The notes beneath the pieces were generated by a model that searched no databases, was not told the origin of the DNA, and worked only from the letters and a program-made list of their open reading frames with translations. From NCBI GenBank assembly GCA_029555965.1, contig JAKQHY010000088.1, positions 1 through 43,997 on the forward strand: a DNA stretch of 43,997 bases, written 5' to 3'. Made by a program: the position numbers and the translations under genes. The stretch comes from Chloroflexota bacterium. Its GTDB lineage: Bacteria > Chloroflexota > Anaerolineae > B4-G1 > SLSP01. This document shows positions 25,462-33,403 of this stretch, piece after piece (position 1 is the first letter of the stretch; each line of letters opens with the position of its first letter).

Positions 25462-27003
25462 CTATAAAGGGATGTTTCCATGCTTCCGTTTCGGCGTTCT
25501 CTGCCGCTTGTCACGCAGAAAACCCAGGGCGGCGATGAGGCGGGCGCGGCTTTCATCTGGCGCGATCACGTCATCCACATAGCCGCGCGCGGCCGCGACA
25601 AATGGCATCGCCAACTCTTCGCGGTAGCGGCGGATCAGGTCGGTGCGGGCGGCGTCTGGATCGGTGGCGGCGGCGAGGTCTTTGCGGAAGACAACGTTGA
25701 CCGCACTTTCCGGCCCCATCACGGCGATCTCGGCGGCGGGCCAGGCCAGGTTCACGTCGCCGGCGAGATGTTTGGAACCCATCACGATGTACGCGCCGCC
25801 ATAGGCTTTGCGCAGGATGAGTGTGACTTTGGGGACGGTTGCCTCGGCGTAGGCATAAATCAACTTGGCGCCGTGGCGGATGATGCCGGCATGTTCCTGA
25901 TCGGCGCCCGGCAAGAAGCCCGGTGTGTCCACCAATGTCAGCAGCGGGATGTGGAAGGCGTCGCAGAAGCGGATGAAGCGCGCGCCTTTGTCGCCCGCGT
26001 CAATGTCGAGCACACCCGCCAGCACTGCCGGCTGGTTGGCGATGACGCCTACCGGGTGACCGTCCAGCCGCGCGAACCCCACCACGAGGTTTTGCGCGAA
26101 GGCGGGCTGGACTTCGAGCAACTCCCCGCTATCCACCAGCGCCTCAATGACAGCGCGGACATCGTAGGGCTGCTGCGGATCGGCAGGGACAATGGCTGCC
26201 AGCTCCGGTGTGGCGCGGCGCGGATCGTCGTTGGCCGGGAGGTGGGGCGGCGGCGCGAGATTATTGGCCGGCAAAAAGGTCAGCAGCCAGCGCACCTGGG
26301 CGAAAACGGCTTCCTCGTCAGCCGCCGTGAAGTGCGCCACCCCACTGCGTCCCGCGTGGACGCCCGCGCCGCCGAGCGTCTCAAAATCCACTTCCTCGTG
26401 GGTTACAGCGCGAATGACGTCCGGCCCGGTGATGAACATGTGCGCCAACTCCTCGACCATGAACACAAAATCGGTGATAGCGGGGGAATAGACCGCGCCG
26501 CCCGCGCACGGACCGAGGATGACCGAAATCTGTGGGATCACGCCGGACGCCTGAACGTTGTGGTAGAAGATGTCGCCATAGGCCGCCAGCGCATCCACCC
26601 CTTCCTGGATGCGCGCGCCGCCGGAGTCGTTCAGGCCGATGAGCGGGACGCCGTTTTGCAAAGCGATGTCCATCACCCGGGCGATCTTGCGTCCGTGCGC
26701 TTCTCCCACAGAGCCGCCCAACACGGTGAAATCCTGGGCGAAGACACAGACCGGTCGGTCTTCAATTTTGCCGGTTCCGATGATGACGCCATCGCCAGGT
26801 GGGTGTTCATTTTCTACTCCAAAGCCGGTCGCGCGGTGGGTCACGAACATACCTATCTCATCAAAAGAGTCGGGGTCCAACAGCGCCGCGAGCCGCTCGC
26901 GCGCAGTGTGCTTGCCCTTGGCATGCTGCGCCGCGAGTCGCGCCGCCCCGCCGCCCATTTGTGCTTCGGCGCGACGCATTTCTAGGGTTGTAGGAGATGT
27001 CAT
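25462..27003 (-). CDS. Acyl-CoA carboxylase carboxyltransferase subunit (propionyl-CoA carboxylase beta type)
   Basis: The 513-residue carboxyltransferase transfers CO2 from biotin to an acyl-CoA. The family blocks are complete: KGKHTARERLAALLD, NDSGGARIQEGVDAL, GPCAGGAVYSPAITDFVFMV, the C-terminal oxyanion site GGAYIVMGSKHL and AEIAVMGPE. These are closest to propionyl-CoA/methylmalonyl-type beta chains, but acetyl-CoA specificity cannot be ruled out. Its product, malonyl- or methylmalonyl-CoA, is the extender unit for the lipid synthase on the other side of the sigma gene. It heads the operon and follows a motif identical to those before the sigma and synthase genes. Confidence 0.92.
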   Translation of the reverse strand: MTSPTTLEMRRAEAQMGGGAARLAAQHAKGKHTARERLAALLDPDSFDEIGMFVTHRATGFGVENEHPPGDGVIIGTGKIEDRPVCVFAQDFTVLGGSVGEAHGRKIARVMDIALQNGVPLIGLNDSGGARIQEGVDALAAYGDIFYHNVQASGVIPQISVILGPCAGGAVYSPAITDFVFMVEELAHMFITGPDVIRAVTHEEVDFETLGGAGVHAGRSGVAHFTAADEEAVFAQVRWLLTFLPANNLAPPPHLPANDDPRRATPELAAIVPADPQQPYDVRAVIEALVDSGELLEVQPAFAQNLVVGFARLDGHPVGVIANQPAVLAGVLDIDAGDKGARFIRFCDAFHIPLLTLVDTPGFLPGADQEHAGIIRHGAKLIYAYAEATVPKVTLILRKAYGGAYIVMGSKHLAGDVNLAWPAAEIAVMGPESAVNVVFRKDLAAATDPDAARTDLIRRYREELAMPFVAAARGYVDDVIAPDESRARLIAALGFLRDKRQRTPKRKHGNIPL

Positions 27004-27066
27004 GATTTTTTTTGCTCCATCCGTGTGAAATGGCGCGGATTGCTCATCCGCCCTACCTCACACTCT

Positions 27067-27091
27067 AACACTCTATCGCGGTAAAAGTTGC
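27067..27091 (-). promoter_or_regulatory. Putative ECF promoter of the acyl-CoA carboxylase operon
   Basis: The minus strand reads GCAAC (27087-27091), TTTT, 11 nt, then GTGTT (27067-27071) and AGAG. Exactly 15 nt separate the two blocks, as in the copies at 27116 and 28244. It lies about 65 nt before the carboxyltransferase start. Confidence 0.7.
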
Positions 27092-27115
27092 GGGGGCGCG
27101 CCTTGCTGGCCCGGC

Positions 27116-27140
27116 GCAACTTTTACCTGAAAGCAGTGTT
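27116..27140 (+). promoter_or_regulatory. Putative ECF promoter of the sigma-factor gene
   Basis: GCAAC (27116-27120), then 15 nt beginning TTTT, then GTGTT (27136-27140). The start codon is 24 nt downstream, leaving room for a short leader with AGGGGG. Its left neighbour on the minus strand is the carboxylase copy, so the two make a divergent pair with inverted -35-like blocks (27081-27092 and 27115-27126). Confidence 0.7.
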
Positions 27141-27164
27141 CTCATTTCACAGGGGGTAACAATA

Positions 27165-27878
27165 ATGCGGGATATGGGGATCCTTGGGGCGGAGAAAGGC
27201 GCCTCAAAAAAGCGGGGGACGCTCCAGACGGAGCTGGTGTTTGAAGGTGAGGCCGGGCTGGATGGCCGGGGCGGAGTTGTAGGGGGGGATGGTGTAGAGC
27301 AGCGCCAGGGTGAACATGCTCTCATTGAACGCGCCAAGCGGGATGCTGAAGCCTTTGGCGACTTGTACCGGCGTTACGTGGCGCGAATTTATAGCTACCA
27401 ATATCGCCATACCGGCAATGCTGTGGAGGCTGAAGATTTGACTTCGCGGACGTTTTACCGCGCGCTGCGCAGCCTCCACAGTTACAGAGACACCGGCGGG
27501 TCTTTCCAGGCGTGGTTGTTTCGCATTGCCCATAATTTGTTGGTCAACTGGTATCGAGACGAAGGGCGTCGCCGCGTGGTATCCTTGGAAGTGGCCCCCG
27601 GTGACGTTCATACGCCTCATGGCGGGCGTTTGCGCGATGAACCCCACGAGACAGTGATTCATTCTGAGCGTCAGGCATGGCTGTCGCAGCTCTTGAACAC
27701 TCTTCCGGAAGAGCGTAAAACATTGTTGATTTTGAAGTTTGTGGAAAAAATGTCCAACGAGGAGATTGCCAACGTGTTGGGCAGGACTGAGGGCGCTATT
27801 AAATCGCTCTATCACCGCACGCTGTCGGGCCTGCGCGAACTGATCGAACAAGGAGAATTTGCGGATGAGTTACTTTAA
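27165..27878 (+). CDS. ECF-type RNA polymerase sigma factor
   Basis: The 237-residue protein has sigma region 2 at about 62-125 (FGDLYRRYVARIYSY, AEDLTSRTFYRAL, FQAWLFRIAHNLL). Region 4 lies at about 175-230 (LNTLPEERKTLLILKF, SNEEIANVLGRTEGAIKSL). Regions 1.1 and 3 are missing, as expected for the ECF group. The first 45 residues are glycine-rich and unlike the family. No better start codon with a ribosome site exists, so the ATG at 27165 (AGGGGG 8 nt upstream) is kept. It is divergent from the carboxylase operon, overlaps the next gene by 14 nt and precedes the synthase genes. A motif matching its own upstream region precedes both neighbouring operons, so autoregulation is likely. Confidence 0.88.
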   Translation: MRDMGILGAEKGASKKRGTLQTELVFEGEAGLDGRGGVVGGDGVEQRQGEHALIERAKRDAEAFGDLYRRYVARIYSYQYRHTGNAVEAEDLTSRTFYRALRSLHSYRDTGGSFQAWLFRIAHNLLVNWYRDEGRRRVVSLEVAPGDVHTPHGGRLRDEPHETVIHSERQAWLSQLLNTLPEERKTLLILKFVEKMSNEEIANVLGRTEGAIKSLYHRTLSGLRELIEQGEFADELL

Positions 27879-28191
27879 AAAGGCTTATATCCCTTTGGCG
27901 CAACGAGTTTCTCCCCAGGAACAACGCACCCTGGAACGTTCTATCTGTGAAACCCTCGCGACGACCGCGCCCGCTGAGACTTTTGTGGCCGAGTTGGAGC
28001 AGGAATTACTTGCTGAGGCGCGCCGTCAATATCACTATCCGCTTTATCCCTGGCGCTGGCTGGGGGTCGCCGGTTTGGTTGGTGGTGGATTGCTTTGGGT
28101 CGTGGGGGGTATGTGGATGTGGCTGCACTGGCGAGAGCGTCATTCGACGCCGTCTGCGCCAGTGGGTACCGGCACTTTGGCAAGCGTTTGA
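27865..28191 (+). CDS. Small membrane protein, possible anti-sigma factor
   Basis: The 108-residue protein has a charged, helical N-terminal part (about 1-58), one hydrophobic span (about 66-90: WLGVAGLVGGGLLWVVGGMW) and a short outer tail. The size, topology and position (translation overlapping the sigma gene in ATGAGTTACTTTAA) are those of an anti-sigma factor. The zinc-binding His-x3-Cys-x2-Cys motif of ZAS anti-sigmas is absent; the only Cys is near residue 28. I therefore infer the role from context. AGGAG stands about 9 nt before the ATG at 27865. Confidence 0.65.
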   Translation: MSYFKKAYIPLAQRVSPQEQRTLERSICETLATTAPAETFVAELEQELLAEARRQYHYPLYPWRWLGVAGLVGGGLLWVVGGMWMWLHWRERHSTPSAPVGTGTLASV

Positions 28192-28243
28192 AGCCGGCGT
28201 ACTGCCGGTCGTGTTCTTATCCCTAAAATTTTTATCAAACTGC

Positions 28244-28268
28244 GCAACTTTTGGCCCAGGGAGGTGTT
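28244..28268 (+). promoter_or_regulatory. Putative ECF promoter of the lipid synthase operon
   Basis: GCAAC (28244-28248), 15 nt starting TTTT, GTGTT (28264-28268), then AAAG. The 11-mer GCGCAACTTTT is identical to that at 27114-27124. The synthase start codon lies 128 nt downstream, giving a leader of about 120 nt with no obvious structure. Confidence 0.7.
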
Positions 28269-28396
28269 AAAGCTATCTGGTATAAACAAGCAAGCGCGCG
28301 TGTAGGGCAGTGGGTGAGTAGTGCAACCAGTCGGCGGGACGACAAACTCTCAAAAATCTGCTCAATCCGCGAAATCTGCTGACAAAGGAGTAACCT

Positions 28397-31156
28397 ATGG
28401 AACCAACACCTTTATGCACGACCCCCATCGCCATCATCGGCGTGGCGGGGATTTTCCCTCAGGCGCACAACGCGCCGGAATATTGGGATAATATCCTACA
28501 CAAAATTGACTGCATCACGGACGTGCCGCCGTCCCGCTGGAACGTGGACGACTATTACGATCCAGACCCCAGCGCGCCCGACAAAACCTACGCCAAACGC
28601 GGCGGCTTCATCCCCGACATTGCCTTCGACCCGCTGGAATTCGGCCTGCCTCCCAACATCCTCGAAGTGACCGACGTTTCCCAACTGCTGGCGCTGGTGG
28701 TGGCCCGCGATCTGATGATTGACGCCGGCTACGCCGACGGGCGTGACTTCGACCGCTCGCGTGTCGGCGTGATCCTGGGCGTGGCCGGTGGTCAGAAGCT
28801 CATCACCCCGCTGGCGAGCCGTTTGCAATATCCTGTTTGGCGCAAAGTCCTTTTAAGTAGTGGTCTCGTGGAGGATGAGGTCGAGCGCCTCATTGAGAAG
28901 CTCAAGCTGGCCTACATCCCGTGGAATGAGAATTCCTTCCCCGGCCTGCTCGGCAACATCATCGCCGGCCGCGTAGCGAACCGGCTAGACTTGGGCGGCG
29001 CGAACTGCACGGTGGACGCGGCCTGCGCCAGCAGCCTCAGCGCGCTTCGTATGGCGCTCAGCGAACTGACTGAGGGCCGCGCCGACATGATGATCACCGG
29101 CGGCGTGGACACCGACAACTCGCCGTTCATGTACCTCTGCTTCAGCAAGACGCCCGCCCTCTCGCGGCGCGGGGAGAGCCGTCCCTTTGACGCCGCCGCT
29201 GACGGGATGCTCGTCGGGGAGGGCGTGGGGATGTTGCTGCTCAAGCGGCTGGCCGATGCGGAGCGTGACGGCGACCGGATTTATGCCATCATCAAGGGCC
29301 TCGGCGCGTCCAGCGATGGCAAATTCAAGAGTATCTATGCGCCCCGCCCGGAGGGGCAGGCGGTCGCATTGCGCCGCGCCTATGGGGATGCCGGCTGCGC
29401 ACCCACCGACGTCGGCCTCATCGAGGCGCATGGCACCGGCACGCGCGCCGGCGATCCGGCGGAATTTGAGGGATTGAAAACTGTGTTTGAAAACAACGGG
29501 CGCGGGCAGCACATTGCGCTTGGTAGCGTGAAATCGCAGATCGGCCATACCAAGGCCGCCGCCGGCGCCGCCGGGCTGATCAAAGCCGCGCTGGCGCTAC
29601 ATCACAAGATTCTGCCGCCCACGTTGAACGTTACGCAGCCCAATCCGCAGCTTGCGATCGAAGCGACGCCCTTCTACCTCAACACCGAGAGCCGCCCGTG
29701 GATTCGCGCCAACGGGACGCCGCGCCGCGCGGGCGTGAGCGCCTTTGGCTTCGGCGGCACGAACTTTCATGTTGTCCTGGAGGAACACACCGCCGAACAC
29801 ACTGGCGCGTATCGCGTCCATCGCACCGCGCGACCTGTGCTACTCCACGCTGAGACCCCCGCACAATTGCGCGCCGCGGTTGCGTCCGCGCTGACCGCCC
29901 TTGCGGACGCCGCCGATACCGCCTACGCCGCTCTTACGGCGCGCAGCCGCGCCCCGCAGATTCCGGCGGACGCTGCCCGGCTCGGCTTCGTGGCCGAATC
30001 GCCTGCTGAAGCCGCCGACATGCTGCGCGCGGCCCACGCGACGTTGGAGCGCCAGCCCGACGCGGATGCCTGGGAGCACCCGAAGGGCATCGTGTACCGG
30101 CGGCGGGCGCTCGCGGAAGCCAAAGTGGCCGCCTTGTTCCCCGGTCAGGGCTCGCAGTACGTCGCTATGGGGCGCGAAATCGCGCTGAATTTCCCGCCGC
30201 TGCGCGCGGCTTACGGGCAGATGGATGCGCTGTTTGCGCAGTCCGGCATGGCGCCGCTCTCCGAGACGGTCTTTCCCATCCCCGTCTTCGATGCGGCGCA
30301 GGAGAAGACGCAGGAGGCTGCGCTGCGCCGCACGGCTTACGCGCAGGCCGCGATTGGCGTCTTCAGCGCGGGACTGTTCGCCATTCTGCGACAGGCCGGA
30401 TTTGCGCCGGACTTCACTGCCGGGCACAGTTTCGGGGAACTTTCCGCGCTGTGGGCGGGGGGCGTACTGAATGATGCAGATTTCTTCGCATTGGTCAAGG
30501 CGCGCGGGCAGGCGATGACGCCGCCGGACAACGGCAATGGCAGCGGCGACGCCGGCGGCATGGTGGCCGTCAAGGGCGTGTTGGCCGATATTGAAGCCGC
30601 GCTCGCGGCCCACCCCGACGTGGTCGTCGCCAATTTCAACGCGCCCACGCAGAGCGTGCTGGCCGGCCCGACGGCGGCGGTTAAGGCGGCGCAAGCGGAT
30701 TTGCAGGCGCAGGGTTTCACGGCGACGTTGTTGCCGGTGTCGGCGGCGTTTCACACCCCGTTGGTCGGCCACGCCTCGGCGCCCTTTGCGGCGGCAGTGG
30801 CGGCGGCGGACTTTCACCCGGCGCGCGTGCCGGTTTATTCTAATACCACCGGCGAACCCTATCCCACCGATGCACACGCCGCGAAAGAGTTGCTGGCACA
30901 GCACATTCTGCACCCGGTCCGCTTTACTTCACAAATCGAGAATCTCTATGCAGCCGGGGCCAGCATCTTCGTCGAGATCGGCCCGCGCCGGGTGGTCACA
31001 GGGCTGGTGGAGGATATTTTAGGAGATCGCCCGCACGTCGCCGTCGCGCTCAATCCTAGCCGTCAGAAATGCAGTGATCGCCAGTTGCGCGAGGGGGTGG
31101 TGCAGTTGCAGGTGGCGGGGCTGGCATTGGGGGATCTGGACCCGTATCAGGCATGA
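28397..31156 (+). CDS. Pfa-like lipid synthase part 1: ketosynthase-acyltransferase
   Basis: The 919-residue iterative type I synthase component has a KS at about 8-460, with Cys210 (DAACASS), His345 (EAHGTGT) and His384 (IGHTKAAAG) all present, so it should condense. The AT at about 560-880 has Ser678 in GHSFGE and AAFHTPL, as for malonyl-type transferases. The protein ends LQVAGLALGDLDPYQA, the sequence that in PfaA and HglE proteins leads without a break into the ACP region. Here a stop codon and a repeat-filled gap intervene. AAGGAG lies 6 nt before the ATG. The product class (polyunsaturated or hydroxylated very-long-chain lipid) is inferred from the family. Confidence 0.92.
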   Translation: MEPTPLCTTPIAIIGVAGIFPQAHNAPEYWDNILHKIDCITDVPPSRWNVDDYYDPDPSAPDKTYAKRGGFIPDIAFDPLEFGLPPNILEVTDVSQLLALVVARDLMIDAGYADGRDFDRSRVGVILGVAGGQKLITPLASRLQYPVWRKVLLSSGLVEDEVERLIEKLKLAYIPWNENSFPGLLGNIIAGRVANRLDLGGANCTVDAACASSLSALRMALSELTEGRADMMITGGVDTDNSPFMYLCFSKTPALSRRGESRPFDAAADGMLVGEGVGMLLLKRLADAERDGDRIYAIIKGLGASSDGKFKSIYAPRPEGQAVALRRAYGDAGCAPTDVGLIEAHGTGTRAGDPAEFEGLKTVFENNGRGQHIALGSVKSQIGHTKAAAGAAGLIKAALALHHKILPPTLNVTQPNPQLAIEATPFYLNTESRPWIRANGTPRRAGVSAFGFGGTNFHVVLEEHTAEHTGAYRVHRTARPVLLHAETPAQLRAAVASALTALADAADTAYAALTARSRAPQIPADAARLGFVAESPAEAADMLRAAHATLERQPDADAWEHPKGIVYRRRALAEAKVAALFPGQGSQYVAMGREIALNFPPLRAAYGQMDALFAQSGMAPLSETVFPIPVFDAAQEKTQEAALRRTAYAQAAIGVFSAGLFAILRQAGFAPDFTAGHSFGELSALWAGGVLNDADFFALVKARGQAMTPPDNGNGSGDAGGMVAVKGVLADIEAALAAHPDVVVANFNAPTQSVLAGPTAAVKAAQADLQAQGFTATLLPVSAAFHTPLVGHASAPFAAAVAAADFHPARVPVYSNTTGEPYPTDAHAAKELLAQHILHPVRFTSQIENLYAAGASIFVEIGPRRVVTGLVEDILGDRPHVAVALNPSRQKCSDRQLREGVVQLQVAGLALGDLDPYQA

Positions 31157-31204
31157 ATCGAAGATTTGGAGATTGATGATTTGGAGATTTAGGAAATCGC
31201 CAAG

Positions 31205-31243
31205 CCGCTGATTCGCAATTCGTAATTTGTGATTCGTAATTTT
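31205..31243. repeat. Tandem GATTCGCAATT-type repeats between synthase parts 1 and 2
   Basis: GCTGATTCGCAATTCGTAATTTGTGATTCGTAATTTT fills the spacer as 7-8 nt units. These are the reverse-strand form of the GAATTGC heptamers found in coding sequence at 36069-36135. A doubled GATTTGGAGATT lies just before it. Confidence 0.75.
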
Positions 31244-31254
31244 CAAGGAGGGGG

Positions 31255-32754
31255 ATGATGGTACTAAGTATTTCGTTAAATGGTAGTAATTTTGTGAGCG
31301 ACAAAACGCGCGGGGCGTTTGAACAGGCGTTGGGAGAAGCAAGAAGCAAGAAGCAAGAAGCAAGAAGCGAGAATCAGCGGATCGGCGGATCGGCGGATCA
31401 GCGGATCGGTGGATCGGCGGATCAGCCCACAGCCCACAACCCACAACCTCTAACTCCTAACTCGCAACTCCCAACTCCTAACTCGCAATTCGCAACGCTC
31501 GGCTACGCGTTCTCGCAGTCCTACGAGCACCAAACTCTGACGATGCGCGTCCACGAGCAGTATCTCAACAATCAGGGGGATTATGCGCGGCTGTTCGGGC
31601 AGTTGATGCAGCAGCAGGGCGCGATTTTCGCGCAGGCAACGACCACACCTCAGCAGGCGGAGATGACGGCGGCGGTGTTGGAGACGCTGGCGCGCAGCAT
31701 GGCGCGCTTCCACGATTTGCAGGAGCAGACCCTTGACGTCCACAAGCAATTCCTGGCGCAGCAATCCGATTACGCTCGCGCGACGATCCAGTTGTTGGCG
31801 GGACAGCCAAGCGGGGAAGTGGGCGAGTGGGCGAGTGGGAGAACGGTAGATCAGCGGATCGGCGGATCGGCGAGTCAGCGAGTCAGCGGAGCGGTGAGTG
31901 AGCGAGCCGGTGAGACGCCAAAACGCGGGAATGGCAACGGGCATCATCCGCAGGAGGCAGGAAGCAGGAAGCAAGAGGCAAGAATCCAGAATCCAGAATC
32001 CAGAATCGAGAGTCGAGAACCAGCGGATCGGCGGATCGGCGAAAGCCCCCCTGTCGCTTTGTCGCCCCGTCACCTTGTACCGCCTTCTCCCCCTCTCCCC
32101 CTCTCCCTTTCTCCCCTTCCCGCCCTCGTCCCTTCACTCCTCGCCATCGTCAGCGACAAGACCGGCTATCCCGCCGATATGCTCGAACTCGATATGGATA
32201 TGGAGGCTGATCTGGGCATTGACTCCATCAAGCGCGTTGAAATCCTGGGCGCGTTGCAAGACGCGCATCCCAACCTGCCGGAAGTTCCCACCGACATCCT
32301 GGCCGAGCTACGCACGCTACGCCAGATTGTGGAGAGAATGCAAGAGGCAGGAGGCACGAGGCAAGACGCAGGAAGCAGCGAAGCAGCGAAGTATCAAATC
32401 GGCGAGGCAACGCCCTCCCCTCAGCCCTCATCCCTCGTCCCCTCCCTCCTTGCCATCGTCAGTGACAAGACCGGCTATCCCGCCGATATGCTCGAACTCG
32501 ACATGGACATGGAAGCCGACTTGGGCATTGACTCCATCAAGCGCGTTGAAATCCTGGGCGCGCTGCAAGACGCGCATCCCGACCTGCCGGAAGTTCCTAC
32601 GGATGTTCTCGCCGAGCTACGCACGCTGCGCCAAATCGTGGAAAAGATGGAAGGGGCAGGAGGCAAGAGGCAAACATCGGCGGCCCAACGGAGCGCCGGA
32701 GCAGCGGATTCCCAATCCCTGACTCCTAATCCCCAATCCTCAAAAAAAGCCTGA
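31255..32754 (+). CDS. Pfa-like lipid synthase part 2: tandem acyl carrier proteins with repeat-encoded linkers
   Basis: The 499-residue protein starts at tandem ATGs after AAGGAGG. Residues about 85-185 (SYEHQTLTMRVHEQYLNNQG, then DVHKQFLAQQSDYAR) match the helical segment that precedes ACPs in HglE/PfaA proteins. Two ACPs follow at about 296-362 and 397-464, each with LGIDSIKRVE, whose Ser takes phosphopantetheine. They are almost identical in DNA too, a recent duplication. Linkers at about 28-82, 188-290, 363-395 and 465-499 are low-complexity and encoded by tandem repeats. The frame ends in TGA two codons after AAA AAA. The protein continues in the -1 frame as part 3, so this is probably one gene read across a frameshift or broken by an indel. 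Confidence 0.88.
   Translation: MMVLSISLNGSNFVSDKTRGAFEQALGEARSKKQEARSENQRIGGSADQRIGGSADQPTAHNPQPLTPNSQLPTPNSQFATLGYAFSQSYEHQTLTMRVHEQYLNNQGDYARLFGQLMQQQGAIFAQATTTPQQAEMTAAVLETLARSMARFHDLQEQTLDVHKQFLAQQSDYARATIQLLAGQPSGEVGEWASGRTVDQRIGGSASQRVSGAVSERAGETPKRGNGNGHHPQEAGSRKQEARIQNPESRIESREPADRRIGESPPVALSPRHLVPPSPPLPLSLSPLPALVPSLLAIVSDKTGYPADMLELDMDMEADLGIDSIKRVEILGALQDAHPNLPEVPTDILAELRTLRQIVERMQEAGGTRQDAGSSEAAKYQIGEATPSPQPSSLVPSLLAIVSDKTGYPADMLELDMDMEADLGIDSIKRVEILGALQDAHPDLPEVPTDVLAELRTLRQIVEKMEGAGGKRQTSAAQRSAGAADSQSLTPNPQSSKKA
31336..31497. repeat. Repeat block encoding the N-terminal linker of the ACP protein
   Basis: AGAAGCA heptamers, GCGGATCG octamers, CCCACAA units and CTAACTC-type units run one after another inside the reading frame. 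They encode the stretch from EARSKKQEARS to TPNSQ. Confidence 0.85.
31813..32120. repeat. Repeat block encoding the linker before the first ACP
   Basis: GTGGGCGA, GCGGATCG, GGAAGCA, AATCCAG and CCCCCTCT units are arrayed here. They encode a 100-residue linker rich in Arg, Gln, Ser, Pro and Leu. Confidence 0.8.
32742..32748 (+). other. A AAA AAA heptamer at the part 2/part 3 frame change
   Basis: The zero-frame codons are TCA AAA AAA GCC TGA. Slipping back one base after the two Lys codons continues AGC CTG ACG CGG and leads straight into part 3. The heptamer is in the phase needed for -1 tandem slippage, and a zero-frame stop lies at once downstream. A one-base indel in a seven-A run would look the same. 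Confidence 0.6.
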
Positions 32755-32786
32755 CGCGGACAGCGCACGGCATTGCGCGCCGCGAG

Positions 32787-33395
32787 GTGCGTCTGCGTGC
32801 GTTGCCCGCTCCCGATTTTCTGGAAGTGGCGTTGCCGGAAGGCTGCGTCTGTGTCATTAGCGACGACGGGACGCCGTTGGGCGGCGCGCTGGCGGTCGCT
32901 TTAACTGCACGCGGCTGGCATGTGGCGCTGTGTCCGCCAGCCGTGGATGCAACCCGGCTCCCGGAGATTCTTGAAATCCCCGGTTCTCCCGCCGTCTTCA
33001 TCTATCTCACCTCTCCCGGCGAAGACGCGCTGTTTGCGGCGGAGGATGAGGCCCGACTCAAGCAGGCGTTTCTGTGGGCGGGACATCTCAAATCGCCGCT
33101 GACCGAGGCCGCGCAACATGGCTGGGCCGCGTGGCTAACCGTGACGCGCCTTGATGGCGCGCTGGGCCTGCACGGCGGCGGCAGCCCGGTGGCCGGGGGC
33201 CTGTTTGGCTTGACGAAAACCCTGGCCCTGGAGTGGCCGGAGGTTTTCTGCCGCGCTGTGGACCTCGCTCCCGAACTGCCCCTTGACCGCGCGGCCTCCC
33301 TGATCCTGGCAGAACTCCACGACCCCAACCGGCGGCTCATCGAAGTGGGCTGGAGTGAGGCCGGGCGGGTGACATTAGAGGCATGGGGAGCATAA
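32787..33395 (+). CDS. Pfa-like lipid synthase part 3: structural (N-terminal) ketoreductase half
   Basis: The segment is 202 residues from GTG at 32787, but the frame is open from at least 32739 across the part 2 stop. It reads LPAPDFLEVALPEGCVCVISDDGTPLGGAL, the usual continuation of PfaA after the ACPs. It is the non-catalytic Rossmann half that packs against the active KR and includes GGLFGLTKTLALEWPEVFCRAVDL. It ends GWSEAGRVTLEAWGA, exactly where relatives pass into the catalytic half. No ribosome site precedes the GTG and there is no internal ATG, so independent initiation is doubtful; a -1 fusion with part 2 is favoured. Confidence 0.8.
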   Translation: MRLRALPAPDFLEVALPEGCVCVISDDGTPLGGALAVALTARGWHVALCPPAVDATRLPEILEIPGSPAVFIYLTSPGEDALFAAEDEARLKQAFLWAGHLKSPLTEAAQHGWAAWLTVTRLDGALGLHGGGSPVAGGLFGLTKTLALEWPEVFCRAVDLAPELPLDRAASLILAELHDPNRRLIEVGWSEAGRVTLEAWGA

Positions 33396-33403
33396 TCTTT
33401 GGC

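Noticed and set aside
27078..27128. Terminator formed by GTAAAAGTTGCG and CGCAACTTTTAC
   Set aside because: The arms could pair, but both carry the GCAACTTTT block at promoter spacing and point outward to divergent genes, so a divergent promoter pair explains them better.
31336..32120. Possible CRISPR or minisatellite array
   Set aside because: Units are 7-8 nt, contiguous and without spacers, and several unit types succeed one another. This is not CRISPR organisation.
32787..33395. Independent gene for the ketoreductase half
   Set aside because: The GTG lacks a ribosome site, no ATG exists in the frame, and homologous sequence continues upstream across the part 2 stop. I list it as a segment but favour expression by frameshift or an indel.
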